Shown here: piece by piece, positions 49,801-61,333 of the stretch
Layout: the number at the start of each line of letters is the position of its first letter
How positions within the stretch are numbered: position 1 is the first letter of the stretch
Source of the DNA: Turbatrix aceti
Taxonomy: Eukaryota > Nematoda > Chromadorea > Rhabditida > Panagrolaimidae
Length of the DNA stretch: 64,000 bases
Direction of reading: 5' to 3'
Assembly (NCBI GenBank): GCA_963969345.1
Contig: OZ017768.1
Location: 1,364,001 to 1,428,000, forward strand
Position numbers and translations under genes: made by a program
Notes under the pieces: model-generated
What the model saw: only the letters and a program-made list of their open reading frames with translations
Databases searched by the model: none
Told to the model about the DNA's origin: nothing

Positions 49801-52800
49801 CGTTGAAGCGTATAACAACGATGGACGTCTGGTCTGGCCTACAGAAGGAGGGAGGCAAAAGAGAAGCGTCAATGTGAGCGAGAACGAGCGTGTTGTGATG
49901 TGCTCGGGTGTCATTATCATCTGCGGCCTCGACCAGACGATGGATGTTTTGTACTATTCAGTTGTTTTTTTTCTGGATACTTGAGAAACGAAATGTTTTT
50001 AAAATTTTGATTTTTCGTTTTTTTTATACGCATTTGAAACTTTTTGTTTGTTTTTTTGACAAACTTTTCTAATTTTTTAGTTGACTTGCGTATTGAAAAT
50101 TTTTACAAGCAAAACGAACCTGATGTTGGTCAGAATTCAAGATTTCTCAGTAAGAGAAAAATTATGACAACCGCATATTTAATTCGTTTACAGGTGATCA
50201 TTGTCTTCACCTGCAACCTTAAATTAACTTTTTTTGTGCAACAAACATGTTATTCCAAGGGATACAAATACACATTATGCAAACATAACTTTTTTTATTT
50301 TCAACAAAAATTGAATTTAAAGCGGCGACCGTAAACGAGCTTTTTTGTGTAGCATATTCTGGTTTGCTTGCTACCGTAACGTCAAATTGCGATGACATGT
50401 TTTTTTCAAAAGCATTTGAACTTTCTCAACTTTTTTTATGCACTATTAAATACATGGTTCTAATCCGTAACGTATTTTTTTAGACATAAACTTTAAAAAA
50501 ACTATGATGTGACGCTTTTTTAAATGTCTAAATCTTTGATGTTATTTTGAGGAAATTTTTTTTAAACTCCGGAACAGCAGACATCACCTGTATGATATTT
50601 GAACAATTATGCATAGCTTGGAATCGTATTTGACACATTTTTAAAATAATCATTTTTTGTGTATTTGTTTTCTGGAATCGGTTTAAATTTTCGTCGCATA
50701 GACAGTTTTATCAAAGAATGATCCGACTTTTTTGCCTACGTTTTGGGGGTCGTTTTATCCGGTAATCAGTATTATACGGTATTTAGTGTCTGTTTTAGAT
50801 TTCTATCTCAGAAAGCAATATTTTTGACGGAATAAAAAGTAGCCTTATTGTCCACAAATGTCTTTAAATTTTTCATCAAAACTGTTCTCCAAACTGGCCT
50901 ATAATAATTTTACGTCAATTAAAAGAAAAATTATCATGAAACAAAAACAAAAATATTATATAATGATGGTATTTATCGTCGCTGTAATTATCGTGCTTGC
51001 TACGATATTTTTTGGTATAAGCAGAAAAAATAAAAAAACCGCTTTTTTGTATTCTGACGCTTTAAAAAAAATGATAGGCACCAAATATTTTTTATGACTT
51101 TCATACATACTGTAAGTGCAAGTTGAGTAGCTAAAACAAACTGCCGGTGATTAAATAAATACCTAAACAGAAAGGCAAACCGAAAAAGTCCTCTTTGGTC
51201 CCCGTGGCTTTATCTGTTGATCTTGCAGTGCGTGAGAAAAATTGAAGAGCAAGAGGCTGGCAAACAAATTTAAAAAAAATTTGCGTGCAAAAAAAATTTA
51301 TAGGGTTACGTTTAAATTGTATCTAATTAAGATTCCGTTCAGGGCGGATAGTACACTTCCGCATTTGTTAGTTTTTTTTGGGCTCATACTACAGCTGGAA
51401 TTTTTTTGAACATCCTTCTGGACATGTTCCACATCTTGTCTTCCTTCCGTCTTCCGCTTAATTTTATTCAGGTTGCATGCATGCCGTTGGAAGAAGGCGG
51501 CAGGACGGGCACGCGGGATATTATGCAAAGCTCGAAACCCTCTTTTTTATTCTTCTAAATAATATTCTGTTTCCTAGGGCGTTATCAACGTCATCCAGGG
51601 CACCCCAAAAAAAGAGAGGTTAAAACCCTCTTATTTTCTGTTCCCTTCTCCTTTGTACGTGACAATATTCAAAAAAACAAGAGCTTTGTATTTGTACTGT
51701 TGTTTTTTTGACTTCAATGCCAAAAATGACAGGAGAGAAAAAAACATGCCATTCAGGGAGGAGGGGTGTTCGCGGCAAAAATGCTTCGTGATTATTTTTT
51801 TATTCACCAACCGACACATTTGGAGCAATTTAGTCTTTACTCGTATTTTTTTCAGCTGCCAGAGTCGTCACCGTTTCTCAGAGCTCCACGTCCGTCATCG
51901 TCAATTACACAATTCCTGCTTGACCTCTGGCGACACCCATTTTCGGCGCCATCTACGTATACGCCATCGTCGTATTCCCTGGCTACCAGCAGCGAAGTTG
52001 AGCGACGATCTGCATCCATGTATGAGATTGGAGCTAATCTTTATCCGGTGAGGCTTTTTTCTTGACGTCAAATTTAAAAAAATTTGAAACCAAAATTTGA
52101 AAAAAAAATTTTTTTAAGTTTTTAAACGAAATTTTTGTTAATTTTTTTTACATCCTTATGAAAATTTAAATTTGAGAACTGCAAATTAAAAAATTAAAAC
52201 AGTCAATTTAAAATATTTTTATTTGTTTTTTTATATATTTTTTTACAAAATTTCAAAAAAAAGGCTTTTTAGGCCCCGGCATCACCCCAGGAGCCCTACC
52301 AAAAAATGGTCTGCCAACTAACGCATTCCAACAACAACCTTCTTCATGAAAACGAAAGACTTCTACGACGCGTTCAACAACTCGAAGGCTCCCTCCGACA
52401 ACACGTCGACCACATCCACTCTCTCTACACCACGCTGTTCCGTAACGGCATTTCTGGCATAGTTTTTCCCGACGGCGAGGAAATTCATCTCAGCCAATTT
52501 CGAGGAGATCAATTGACACTGGTCAAGGCCAAGGACTGGGTGGTCACGCCGACCCCTAGTCCGAGAGTACCGATGCAGAAAAGTGTAAACCGGCTTTCCG
52601 ATTTTAAAAACGCGCTTCGAACTGAGAGGCTGTCTGATCGGTCTTCTGAATCGTCGATGTCGTCCGGGAGCGTTGATCAGGATGAGTTGAAGGCTGCGAT
52701 GCTCAAGTGTATTACCAAGTCTAAAAATCAGTCGGATATTGATGGATTTGTCAATTGGCTCAATGAAGAACAGGTAAGCAGACTTTTTTTGCAAAAAAAT

Positions 52801-53464
52801 TAAATATTTAAAATTCAAATAATATTTTTTTAATTTTATCATTTTTTTTAATTTTAAATTTTAAAATTAAAATTTTACTTTTTTTTATTAAATTTTTTTA
52901 AATTTTTTGTAACATTTTTTTAAATATTTTTTTTTTATTTTTTATTTAATTCAAATTTAAAAATTTTATTTTTTCAGCCTTACGCCCCCCAAACCCAGCG
53001 AAAAAGCCACTCCCTCGAAGAACAACTCAAAGACTCAATGCGCATCCGACAACCTCTCCAACGCGTCCCCAAAGTAGACCGAGCACGTTCAGAATCCGAA
53101 ATACAAGATCCTTCCGAAACAACCCAGCCTTCGGGATCCGAGTCGTATCGTCCAGCAACTGCAATGAACGGCACAACTACCGTGACCGTTGTCGCAGGCA
53201 CTACGGCCGCGAGAAACAAGGCCATGAAGCATAGGTTCGAAATTTTATCTGTTCTGTGTAATTTTTTTATACATACTGTAAATTTACAGGGCTCAGTCAG
53301 TAGCTGCCACAAAAATTACCGGTTTTCTTGGGTCGAGGCGAACAAGCTCATGCGTCCGTCAGAGCACATTTGAAAATCGAGCAACGAGTCAGAGAAAGTC
53401 TCTCGCTAACTTGTCATCGCTTCGAAACAATCACAGCAAACAGCCGAGGCGAAACCTTATTTGA
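37891..53464 (+). CDS. SKICH-domain coiled-coil protein (CALCOCO/TAX1BP1-like N-terminus)
   Basis: Seven exons: 37891-38253, 42225-42507, 42564-42781, 51856-52047, 52273-52773, 52978-53234 and 53290-53464. Phases are consistent, giving about 662 residues from the ATG at 37891. The SKICH fold is split by a 4-kb intron. Its first half has VLTAEISYADYFRPNPSDWI (residues 40-59) then VFDVYFAVQ; its second half has NFYQLAYVQRSTQDVLVTSS then VFYVEVP (from residue 126). These match the SDWIGIF...YQFRYV pattern of SKICH domains, with an extra basic loop between them. Then come an acidic stretch in exon 3 (DGNDDEDDYEDEGCDEDAS), a coiled coil near residues 365-400 (NLLHENERLLRRVQQLEGSL) and a serine- and arginine-rich tail. 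CALCOCO/TAX1BP1 proteins are autophagy or coactivator adaptors; that role is only suggested here. The donor of exon 3 was chosen as AAG|GTGGGT for phase; T|GTAAGG overlaps it. Extra exons in the 9-kb intron are possible. Confidence 0.7.
38254..42224 (+). other. intron 1 of the SKICH gene (3971 bp)
   Basis: AT-rich, with no coding exon recognised. Short frames here carry no domain or paired splice signals. Confidence 0.6.
43430..43530 (-). repeat. GTAAC dispersed repeat, weak copy
   Basis: Contains GTCACTTTTGCTGATACTAA, GTGTTAAAACATTATTTTTG and GAAATGTTACTTTTGG in reverse orientation; degenerate. Confidence 0.4.
46315..46510 (+). repeat. GTAAC dispersed repeat, copy 10
   Basis: Forward copy: GCAAAAGTAACGAAATATTT, CTTGAATGTTACTTTTCTG and AATGTTACATCACTTTAG. 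Confidence 0.75.
50858..51097 (+). CDS. possible small single-pass membrane ORF
   Basis: ATG frame of 79 codons with one clear membrane segment (IMMVFIVAVIIVLATIFFGI) flanked by lysine-rich sequence. It lies on the sense strand within the 9-kb intron of the SKICH gene. There is no recognised family and no splice evidence. It may be chance. Confidence 0.2.
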   Translation: MSLNFSSKLFSKLAYNNFTSIKRKIIMKQKQKYYIMMVFIVAVIIVLATIFFGISRKNKKTAFLYSDALKKMIGTKYFL

Positions 53465-54662
53465 GTGTGAAAACGGCATTTTATTGTTTATTTGCGTTGG
53501 AAGGAAAAATCATGTCTTTGCGACAGTTTTCTTCATTTTTACGTGGAAACGATAATGTATTTGACTGCTTTTTTGTGATACAAAAAATCGGTATATATCA
53601 TATTTTTTTGCGTGGTTTTATAAACTTGGAAGATATTTATTTATATAATAAAAGCTACATTTGTAATTTTTATGACTGATCCGAGGAACAGGGATAGGCC
53701 AACAGGTTTTTTTCACGAACGAACACAAACACTTGGATAATAATTATTTGAAAATTCTAACAAATGACAACGTTTATGATCATGTTCGCTAACGAACAGC
53801 CAACAAATTATGTTTACCGTTCGTTCAAAATTTCGTCTTTCGAATAAAAAAAACGAAAATTTGGAAAAAAATTTATTTGGGGTAACGATATTTTTACACT
53901 TTTTTTAAACATTGATTTTGGCACATTTTTTTATAATTTTATTTCCATTTACTATGTTCGTTTTGGAGAGTTTTGTTTTGAAAGCGAACAAACGCGAACA
54001 AATTAAAAAAAAGTATATGTGCAAACGAACACAAACGAACAAGAAGAAACGAATTTGCTCTGTAAAATTTTGGTTCCAGAGCATAGAAAGTTATCGACAA
54101 GCAGCAAACATTATCATTCCGACACATGTTCCATATTCAATTCATCAAAACAGGTTTCAATTTTTTTTATTACTAAAAACTGATGTAAAACTTGACTGGA
54201 ATTTGATAACCGCTTGGAATCGTGTACCCTTGTTCTATTGTTCTAGTCTGTATCCTGTGCATTGTATTCACACGTGTATTCAAATGCTTGCATGGCACCA
54301 CTTCCTACCAATCTTCCCACCCCCCTTACAAAAAGATCAGGTTCAGTGCTCTCTGAATTCCTCCTTTCCTTCACATGCACCGCAAAAATGAGAGCAAGTG
54401 ATGTAAATTGAATGACAGATCAAATTAGTCTGTTTGATTTTTCTTCTTTTTTATCTGCGACGACTACAACAACTTCCCAGTCACTTTCCATGCGTTGATG
54501 CACTTTGTTCGCCACCAGGTGTGTGTACGGGTGTGTGTACATTGGCCGTGAACTGTGATTGATTTGGTTGTTTCTGGCTCCTTATAAAGCGTAGAAAATT
54601 TTATTTTAAGTTTTGACTGTTCATTGTTCATTGAAAAAATTATCATCGTCATTTTTTAAAAC

Positions 54663-56881
54663 ATGGCAATGCTCAATTTAAAATTAATTATTGGATTTTT
54701 GAGTTTCTGTAATTTATTTGTTTTGTGCTCAACGGGTAACATACTGTTTCTATACGCCCACGATGAGAGAAGCCATATTTATTCGATGACGGCTTTTTTG
54801 GAGAAGTAAGTTTTGTCAAGATAAAATTTAATTTTTTTTTATTCGGCACATCGTTTGATTGTAACAAGTGTATTGATTTTAGTAAAAACAATTTGAATAT
54901 TGCATGCAATACATTTTTTTATCAAAATGATTTTTTTATTTTTTAAAATAACATTAAAACGGTACTTTTGTTAAAAATAATATGCTTTTTGGTGCTAAAT
55001 CATTACTTTTGCTGAAAGTAACATTCACTTTTTGCGCGTACATACGTATTATAACAAACCAATTTTGTCCATATTTTGTTACTTTTCTTCATGTAAAATG
55101 TAGTGTTACTTTTGTTAATTTTGTTAATTTTGTTAAAAGTAACACTGTTTATTTTAATACCCAAGTTGCAATTTCACAAAAAAAACAGGCAATTTCACAT
55201 TATCTCATAAAACAAATTTCATATTTTCAATGTTTCTAACCGTTTTTAGACTGCTGGCATCGAATCACACAATCACACTCCTAGAAACCGGTGCAAACCT
55301 AAAACCCCTCGACTTTGGACCCCGCGTCAACACCATCTACTGCCCTTCTCGTGCAGACGGAGCGTTCGACGAGCTATCCGCCATGATGTGGCGTGAAAGG
55401 TTTCATTCCTATATCATGCCAATTCCCTTCATCGCATCCGATGAAGCACTTGTCCACGGCGTCGTCGACTGCGGACCCCAGCTTTCCGAAATCCTCGGCG
55501 ATGATTACGATTTGGTCGTTGTCGACGAGCTTTTCAATATTCACGGCTACGTTATCACGCACATTATCCAAAAGCTAAAGAATGTTCCGTTTATTTTGTA
55601 CTCTACGGGGCACATCAATCCGGATAACACTTTGACTGCTACCGCCATGGGTAGGATTTTGTAGATAAAAATATGACACGTGATGAAAAAACATGTTTTT
55701 TTTAGGTTACAGTCCAGCAGTTGTCAGTCATCATGGAACTCTACCCCCAGAATCAACGAGTGTATTTTTTTCTGCCGATCAATTTTATCACCGCTTGATC
55801 AATACTCTGGAAACTGCGAGTGAACTTTTGGGTTTTCAGTACACGTGTAAGCGCTTTTAAAAATACTTATCTACAGCATAATTTTTGTTGCATTCATTTT
55901 TTTCAGTCAGAAATCTGCAATCACCTCAACTTCTCAAACTTCATGACTTCGACGCGTGGAAATTTCTGCAGAGCTCGGGGATTCATATTGGTGAATTTTT
56001 GGACAGACACCGGGTTTATCCACTTGCGACTGACTTTAAAAGCGTTGGAAGTTACTGTAGACCTGTCCCCGAGTTGCCGGAAGAATTTAGACGATTTATT
56101 GAAGATCCTAAATCTAAAGGTGATTTTTAGTATAATTTTTAGATTTTTAAATTGAAATTATTTTTATATTTTTCAATTATGTTAAAACGTGTATACAAAA
56201 AGTTAAACTTTCAAAAAAATTATAGGCACAATATATTTCGCATTCGGCTCCCTAGTCAACTTCGACCACTGCCCAGACGCCATCTACCACGCCTTCTTTG
56301 ACGCCATCGACGCCTTCCCGGACTACCGAGTCATCTTCGCCGCCAAGAGTGGTTATAACAGAATGAATCGAACCCTTCCCTCCCACGTAAAACTCGTCAA
56401 ATGGGCGCCGCAAAGTGCCATCCTTGACCATGAAAAAACCAAGGTCTTTGTCACGCATGGCGGCCTGAAATCCTTCAAAGAAGCTCTCTGCTCGACCACG
56501 CCCATCGTTGTTTTCCCAGTCTTTGCCGAGCAACACATCAGCGCATTCGTCGCCATCGAACACGGCATCGGACGAACACTCAACAAATTCGGACTGACAA
56601 GTGAATCTGTCATCACGGAAATCAACCAAGTGTTGAATAATAATTCGTACGCCGAAAACGCGATCCGGGAAAAATCAATATTCCTCGACAGAATCGTGGA
56701 TTCCATGGACGAGGCTGGTTTCTATGCAGAACGGCTCATGAGGCTGGCGAAAGAAGATCCAAGCAAAGAACATTTCCTGACTTTCAAGCGAAAGGGCATG
56801 ACTCTCACCTGGTCTGAGTTTTATCAACTGGATTGGATACTTGGTGTCCTTAGTATTGTTTGGTTTGTTTCGTCGTCGTGA
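54663..56881 (+). CDS. UDP-glycosyltransferase (UGT)
   Basis: Five exons: 54663-54805, 55250-55650, 55706-55846, 55907-56119 and 56226-56881. All junction phases agree, giving 517 residues, the usual UGT size. A signal peptide (LIIGFLSFCNLFVLCST) is followed by NILFLYAHDERSHIYSM, where H38 sits at the place of the catalytic histidine. The variable acceptor-binding half is in exons 2-4. Exon 5 begins with GTIYFAFGS (residue 300) and carries the UDP-sugar signature from W359: WAPQSAILDH, VFVTHGGLKSFKEAL, then PVFAEQ. The end (LDWILGVLSIVWFVSSS) is a short hydrophobic segment without the clear dilysine tail of vertebrate UGTs, so the membrane anchor may be weak. UGTs conjugate lipophilic compounds in the ER; nematodes have many copies. 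Intron 1 carries a GTAAC repeat. Confidence 0.93.
54955..55150 (-). repeat. GTAAC dispersed repeat, copy 11
   Basis: Reverse copy in UGT intron 1: TTACTTTTGCTGAAAGTAAC, CATTCACTTTTTGCGCG and TAAAATGTAGTGTTACTTTT, with a (TTTTGTTAA)n run. Confidence 0.75.
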
Positions 56882-57827
56882 TTATATTGTGTAAATATTT
56901 TGTGTACTTTTTTTATAAATTTAAATATATTCTGTAGCTTGAAAAATAATTTTTTATTTTTTTTATTTAAAAAAACTATACATTTGAATTACAAAAAAAA
57001 CCATGCGCAAAAACTGACGATCAATTTTCACACATTTTGCCCGCCAATTGTTAAACACCCCCCTTAAATCTAAATATAACACCCTTCCCAGATCGAAGGT
57101 GTGTGCACTCGAAAAAGGTGCAATCACATGTGTTTATGCATTTTATCACCTTTACAGCTTGTACCAATGCACAGAGTCAATCAATTGTTGTTTTTTCTGT
57201 GTTTTTGAGTCGAACTATTAAAACCATAAATTTTTATGTTTGAGCAGCCTAAAACCAAACCAATGATGCTCATTTTTATTCACCACATTCTCCATCATTC
57301 CAACGGTCCCACTCACATCGGTAGTCAAAGTTGTACAAAATTGCTTCAATCATCATGCAGAGAACTGTCAACAATTTTTTTTCTTGCTGTTTAGATTTTT
57401 GTCTCTCTCACTCCCACAACATGAATGGTTTTTGCCTCATTTTTCAATTCATTTTGAGATTGTTCCCGTTTTTTCTATCTTTTTTACTGTTGTTATCAAG
57501 GACGTTTCTTTTGCAATTTTCGTCATGCTTGATTTCCTACGGATATGTATCTACAAATGAGAAGAAATTACTAAAAATTTGTTCAGTTCAATGCACAAAA
57601 AATCATCAAATGTGATTTGTTGATTTTTTGGGATTTTTTCTAAATATCATTAATTTGTTTAGTTGTTCTTTAAAAAATTAAAATTTATGACGCAAATTGC
57701 TAATTTATGAAAGGTGAAAAAAATACAAAACAGGTGACAAAAATTTTTTTGTTAATGGAAAGAATATTTATGTATGATATTTATAAGAACAGATGTAATG
57801 TGTCCATCTTTTGTTTCTAAACAATGT

Positions 57828-57858
57828 TGATCGTAATCATCGCTGCTGATTACGATCA
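57828..57858. repeat. perfect foldback, 12-bp arms
   Basis: TGATCGTAATCA and TGATTACGATCA flank a 7-nt loop TCGCTGC. It lies about 950 bp after the UGT stop. Confidence 0.75.
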
Positions 57859-58694
57859 TCGACACTCGGCAAAACGTGGTGCATCAAAAGAGTCGCACAA
57901 GATTTTTGTTGCGTTCTTTCTCCTTTTTTCGAGATGTATTTATGTATGTCGTGGTCAGTCTCATCCACTTGTCCTTGTCCTTTTGCGGGTATGAGTGATT
58001 TGAGTTATGGTCACTCACTGTCACGTTAATCGTTTTCGAGAAATAAATACATACATATTTACGTAAATATTTATGCAAATATTTTCAAACATCAGTCATC
58101 CAAAAATTATTAACCATCAATTTTAACATTTTATATATTTAGCTTTTACTGTTTCACAAATCTTTCATCCGTTTTATTTACCCCAGCTGATGTCAAATGT
58201 CCCCATATCCATTACCCATCCGGTTGTCCTTCAAAGAAGCCCCTCCCAAAGTTCCATGACATCCACTTGACATAAAATTCAGAGTAAGTGAGTGACCGCC
58301 TTATGCATTTGATGTTCGGTCGTCTCTTGACTTGCTCATGACAGCCCGCAAGTGTCCACTTTCCTCCCCCCTCCCTTCTCCCTCACCTGCCCTGAGGTAC
58401 ATAGCGGGACGCTCGACTCATAGCTTTTTCGCTTGACTCGCAGTGGACAAAACGGACAATGAATCCTCGTTTGGAATGGAAAAAAGCCATGTGTCCATCC
58501 CGTCCCGTCCCTGTTCTCCTACTCGTTCCCATGTCATCCTCCCATGCGTGCCCGTATCTATACAGTTTTTGCAGAAATGCGTTTTGTTGTACGATTTATA
58601 TAATAGTACACAAAAAACAGGTGTATCGTTTGTTTCGAAAAAGTGAAAAGAAACAGGAATACAGTGTTTTTTTCAGTATATTGAAAGTATTTAT

Positions 58695-58920
58695 TATAAA
58701 TAACGTCGCTGCTAAAAAGTTACTTTGGCTAAAAGTATCATAACTTTGTTTATACATATTATTTTTGTTACTTTTTGTTGCTAAAACGTTACTTTTGAAT
58801 TTGCAGGCTAAAATGAAGTAACAATTTTTTTACCATTTATGTCATTACTTTTCTTAAAAGAAACGATGCTTTATCACTATTTTGACATTAGCTTTTGCTC
58901 CGAGTAACTTCCCCGAACTG
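58695..58920 (-). repeat. GTAAC dispersed repeat, copy 12
   Basis: Reverse copy: TTTTGTTGCTAAAACGTTAC, GCAGGCTAAAATGAAGTAAC and TTTTGCTCCGAGTAAC. Confidence 0.8.
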
Positions 58921-59757
58921 TCATTTTTTTATTCCTGCGGTACAAAAAAATCACTAAAAAATAGAAAAAAAAAATTAATTTTTTGCTAAAATCCTTGGGA
59001 ATTTTAACGACATATCATAATTATGACCACTAAAATTCCAGTAAATTTTTTTGACTGCCTAATCTAGTTGGTCATTCTTTCAAGGTTCGCTACATTTTTT
59101 TTTCCCCAACATAAAAAAACGAACGGTGTGAAAAATGAGAAAATAGTCGTTATAATCATCGCCATCGTCGTTATATTTATATTCTGCGAACGAACGAGAC
59201 ATTATGACACGTAGATACTTATATTAATGTACTGGTACTTATGCGTCGCTCAAGGTGTACTACGTATATCATGGTGGTCGAGGAAGGGAGTCTGTCCCTT
59301 TTTGTCGAATATACATAAATATAAAATATCGTAAAGCCCATGCATGGAGTGAAGTGGTTGCGCATTTTATAATATTTATGTCTCACTTATGCAGAGTAAT
59401 GGTCACCCATATTTGATATTTAGTGTAGGCATTTTATTTTTCTCTGTTTTATAGTTAGGCCAGGCACAATGCGCATGGATGGTAAAAAATCTTTTACGCA
59501 TCTACATTTACGAACGACGAGCGCGCATAGTCATAGACTATCCTTTTTTTGGGGAAAAGAGGGTGGTTGACAACTTGACTTTTGCCTCCAGCTGTTTATC
59601 AAAAGCGGGACGTATTTTTGGAAAACAAATATACCACGCATTTAAAAATTATTATAAAATCAACAAATATTATATTTAAAAAAATACAAACCCGGCTGTT
59701 TTTTTTCTTTCAGGTCCTCGAGTACGTTTGTCTCGTTGAAACAAGTCAAAAGACATC

Positions 59758-60028
59758 AATGATGAACCAGATTCTCCTTACCTCTTTTATCTCTTCTTTT
59801 ACCCCTGGTCTCTTGTCTGCAGAGACTCCTGTGACTTTTCTGCGCGTGGTTGCACTACTAAATATTTTTATTTTTGTTTTGTTTGTTGGTAGAGATGCAT
59901 GTCGTTACTTGCTGAAATACGAGCAGTTAATCCAATCCGCGAAAAAGATGGGAGTGCTTCATGCCTTGTGGCTTGCGACCGGTGGTTTAAAGCTCCTTTT
60001 CTTGTTCTTGTTTTCAGAACGTTTCTAG
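59758..60028 (+). CDS. unrecognised small membrane protein or 5' exon
   Basis: A TTCTTTCAG acceptor at about 59713 precedes a coding-like frame. The first ATG in it is at 59758, giving 90 codons. A hydrophobic segment (VVALLNIFIFVLFVG) is followed by RDACRYLLKYEQLIQSAKKM and a second hydrophobic end. Phase-1 donors inside it (G|GTAGAG after FVLFVG, or G|GTGGTT after LATG) would join in frame to the exon at 60405. The two entries may therefore be one gene with a single membrane anchor. I do not recognise a family. Confidence 0.4.
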
Positions 60029-60404
60029 AAAATACATTACAATGGAACACATCAATTTTGATTTATCCTAGTGTGCACTAAATTACGATAAATCAAATCT
60101 AGTTTTGTTTTTAATTTAAAAAAAATTTTATGGGCCTTACTATTTCAATGGTGAAAAATGTATTCTAACTTTTTTGCAGACATATTTTTTGCTAACATTG
60201 TATTTTTTGTTTTTGTAACACCAACGATTTTGTTCACACTTCAAACAATGATTCACATCAGATCTCAAACAAATGTCACAGTCAGACATTTTCATCATAC
60301 ATTTGGGGTGCTCAAAATCGTGATTGTTGTTGTGCGGTATAAACGTTTTTTGTATAAACATTTCTGAAACTTTTTTATTAAAAACTCCAAAATTTCCATT
60401 TTAG

Positions 60405-60901
60405 GTCGTTCAAAAAACAAACCTCGCATGCCGACGATTTTTCGTCTGTCCCGAGACGACCTCATCTCAATAATCACATTCCTCAAGCCTGACTACTCCC
60501 AAAACCTTCTCTCCGAGCATTCCGTCGACAAACTTCGGGTCGTCATCTCCGAGTGGCTTCTCCTTCACGATCGCTCGTGTCTCCACATTTTTGAACGCCG
60601 ATCCGACGATCCAGCTACCTGGCGGCATCCCCAAGATTTTGACTGCGACTGTTGTTGGAGGTTTCGAGTTGGTCGAAAGCGCATTGACGGTCCCAATCTC
60701 TCAAATCTACCCCGGTCGACGTCGTATGATCCCCTGAGGCCCAGGTATAGTACGAGTAACGACCGTATATCGTCTACGCCCATTGGGCAATCTCAGTACC
60801 CTCTCAACAGTTTTGCGGATCCACAATCGTGTAAAAGGCAGTCGCAAGTGATATTTGAATGCATCCAGAGGGAAGTTTATGTTCGTCGTCGCCGGTATTA
60901 A
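60405..60901 (+). CDS. unrecognised protein (exon with own ATG at 60428)
   Basis: Begins after a TTTTAG acceptor ending at 60404. The ATG at 60428 opens 157 codons with balanced composition. It starts LSRDDLISIITFLKPDYSQN, then HSVDKLRVVISEWLLLHDRS, then a short CDCCW cysteine cluster and a polar tail ending VYVRRRRY. AATAAA follows about 35 bp after the stop. It is either trans-spliced and complete, or the last exon of a gene starting upstream (59713 region). No family was recognised. Confidence 0.55.
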
Positions 60902-61047
60902 TTGTGAGGTGCTGTACAAAAAAATTATGCATTGAATAAAATATAATATTTTTTTCTCGGTGTAGGATTTTCAAAGGTTTTTATGGAATATTAATTTCAT
61001 CTCCCCAAAAAAATTTCTGTTTCAAATTGCCGTTATTATAACCAGAC

Positions 61048-61102
61048 ATGAAAACGGGCCTAATTTTTAGGCCCAGGCCCGGCCCGGCCCGCCCCGCACT
61101 TG
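61048..61102. repeat. GC-rich GGCCC repeat patch
   Basis: GGGCCTAATTTTTAGGCCC is an inverted repeat followed by tandem GGCCCGGCCC units. Such patches often come from degenerate mobile elements; this is not proven here. Confidence 0.6.
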
Positions 61103-61333
61103 TACTAGCACACTGGGGGGGCAGTCGGGGGCAGAGATAGTCGAGAGCGGGGAAAATTTCCCCCCGTTGCTATCAGATAAACACTAATTGGTGGACAGTA
61201 TCAAAAATATGACCCAAAAAATCACCAATGACAAATTCCAATATTTATTCCAGTAATTACGATACATAAGATCGGGTTTGTTTGCAGACGCCGGATTAGT
61301 AGTCAGAGTAGTCGGGTCCTTGATCCAGGTACT

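Larger units (their letters stand above)
42782..51855 (+). other. long intron 3 of the SKICH gene (9074 bp)
   Basis: Mostly AT-rich filler. Holds GTAAC copies (weak one near 43430-43530, clear one at 46315-46510) and one small membrane-type ORF at 50858-51097. Nothing else is supported. Confidence 0.55.
56882..59712. other. intergenic region downstream of UGT
   Basis: No gene recognised. Contains a foldback (57828-57858), a GTAAC copy (58695-58920) and AT-rich filler. Confidence 0.5.

Noticed and set aside
53912..54391. 159-codon plus-strand frame between SKICH and UGT
   Set aside because: Lysine/asparagine/phenylalanine-rich as expected from AT-rich noise; no domain.
61048..61102. GGCCC-rich patch as a CpG island or promoter
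   Set aside because: Very short, tandem and palindromic; more likely a mobile-element remnant, and too far from the DUF19 starts.
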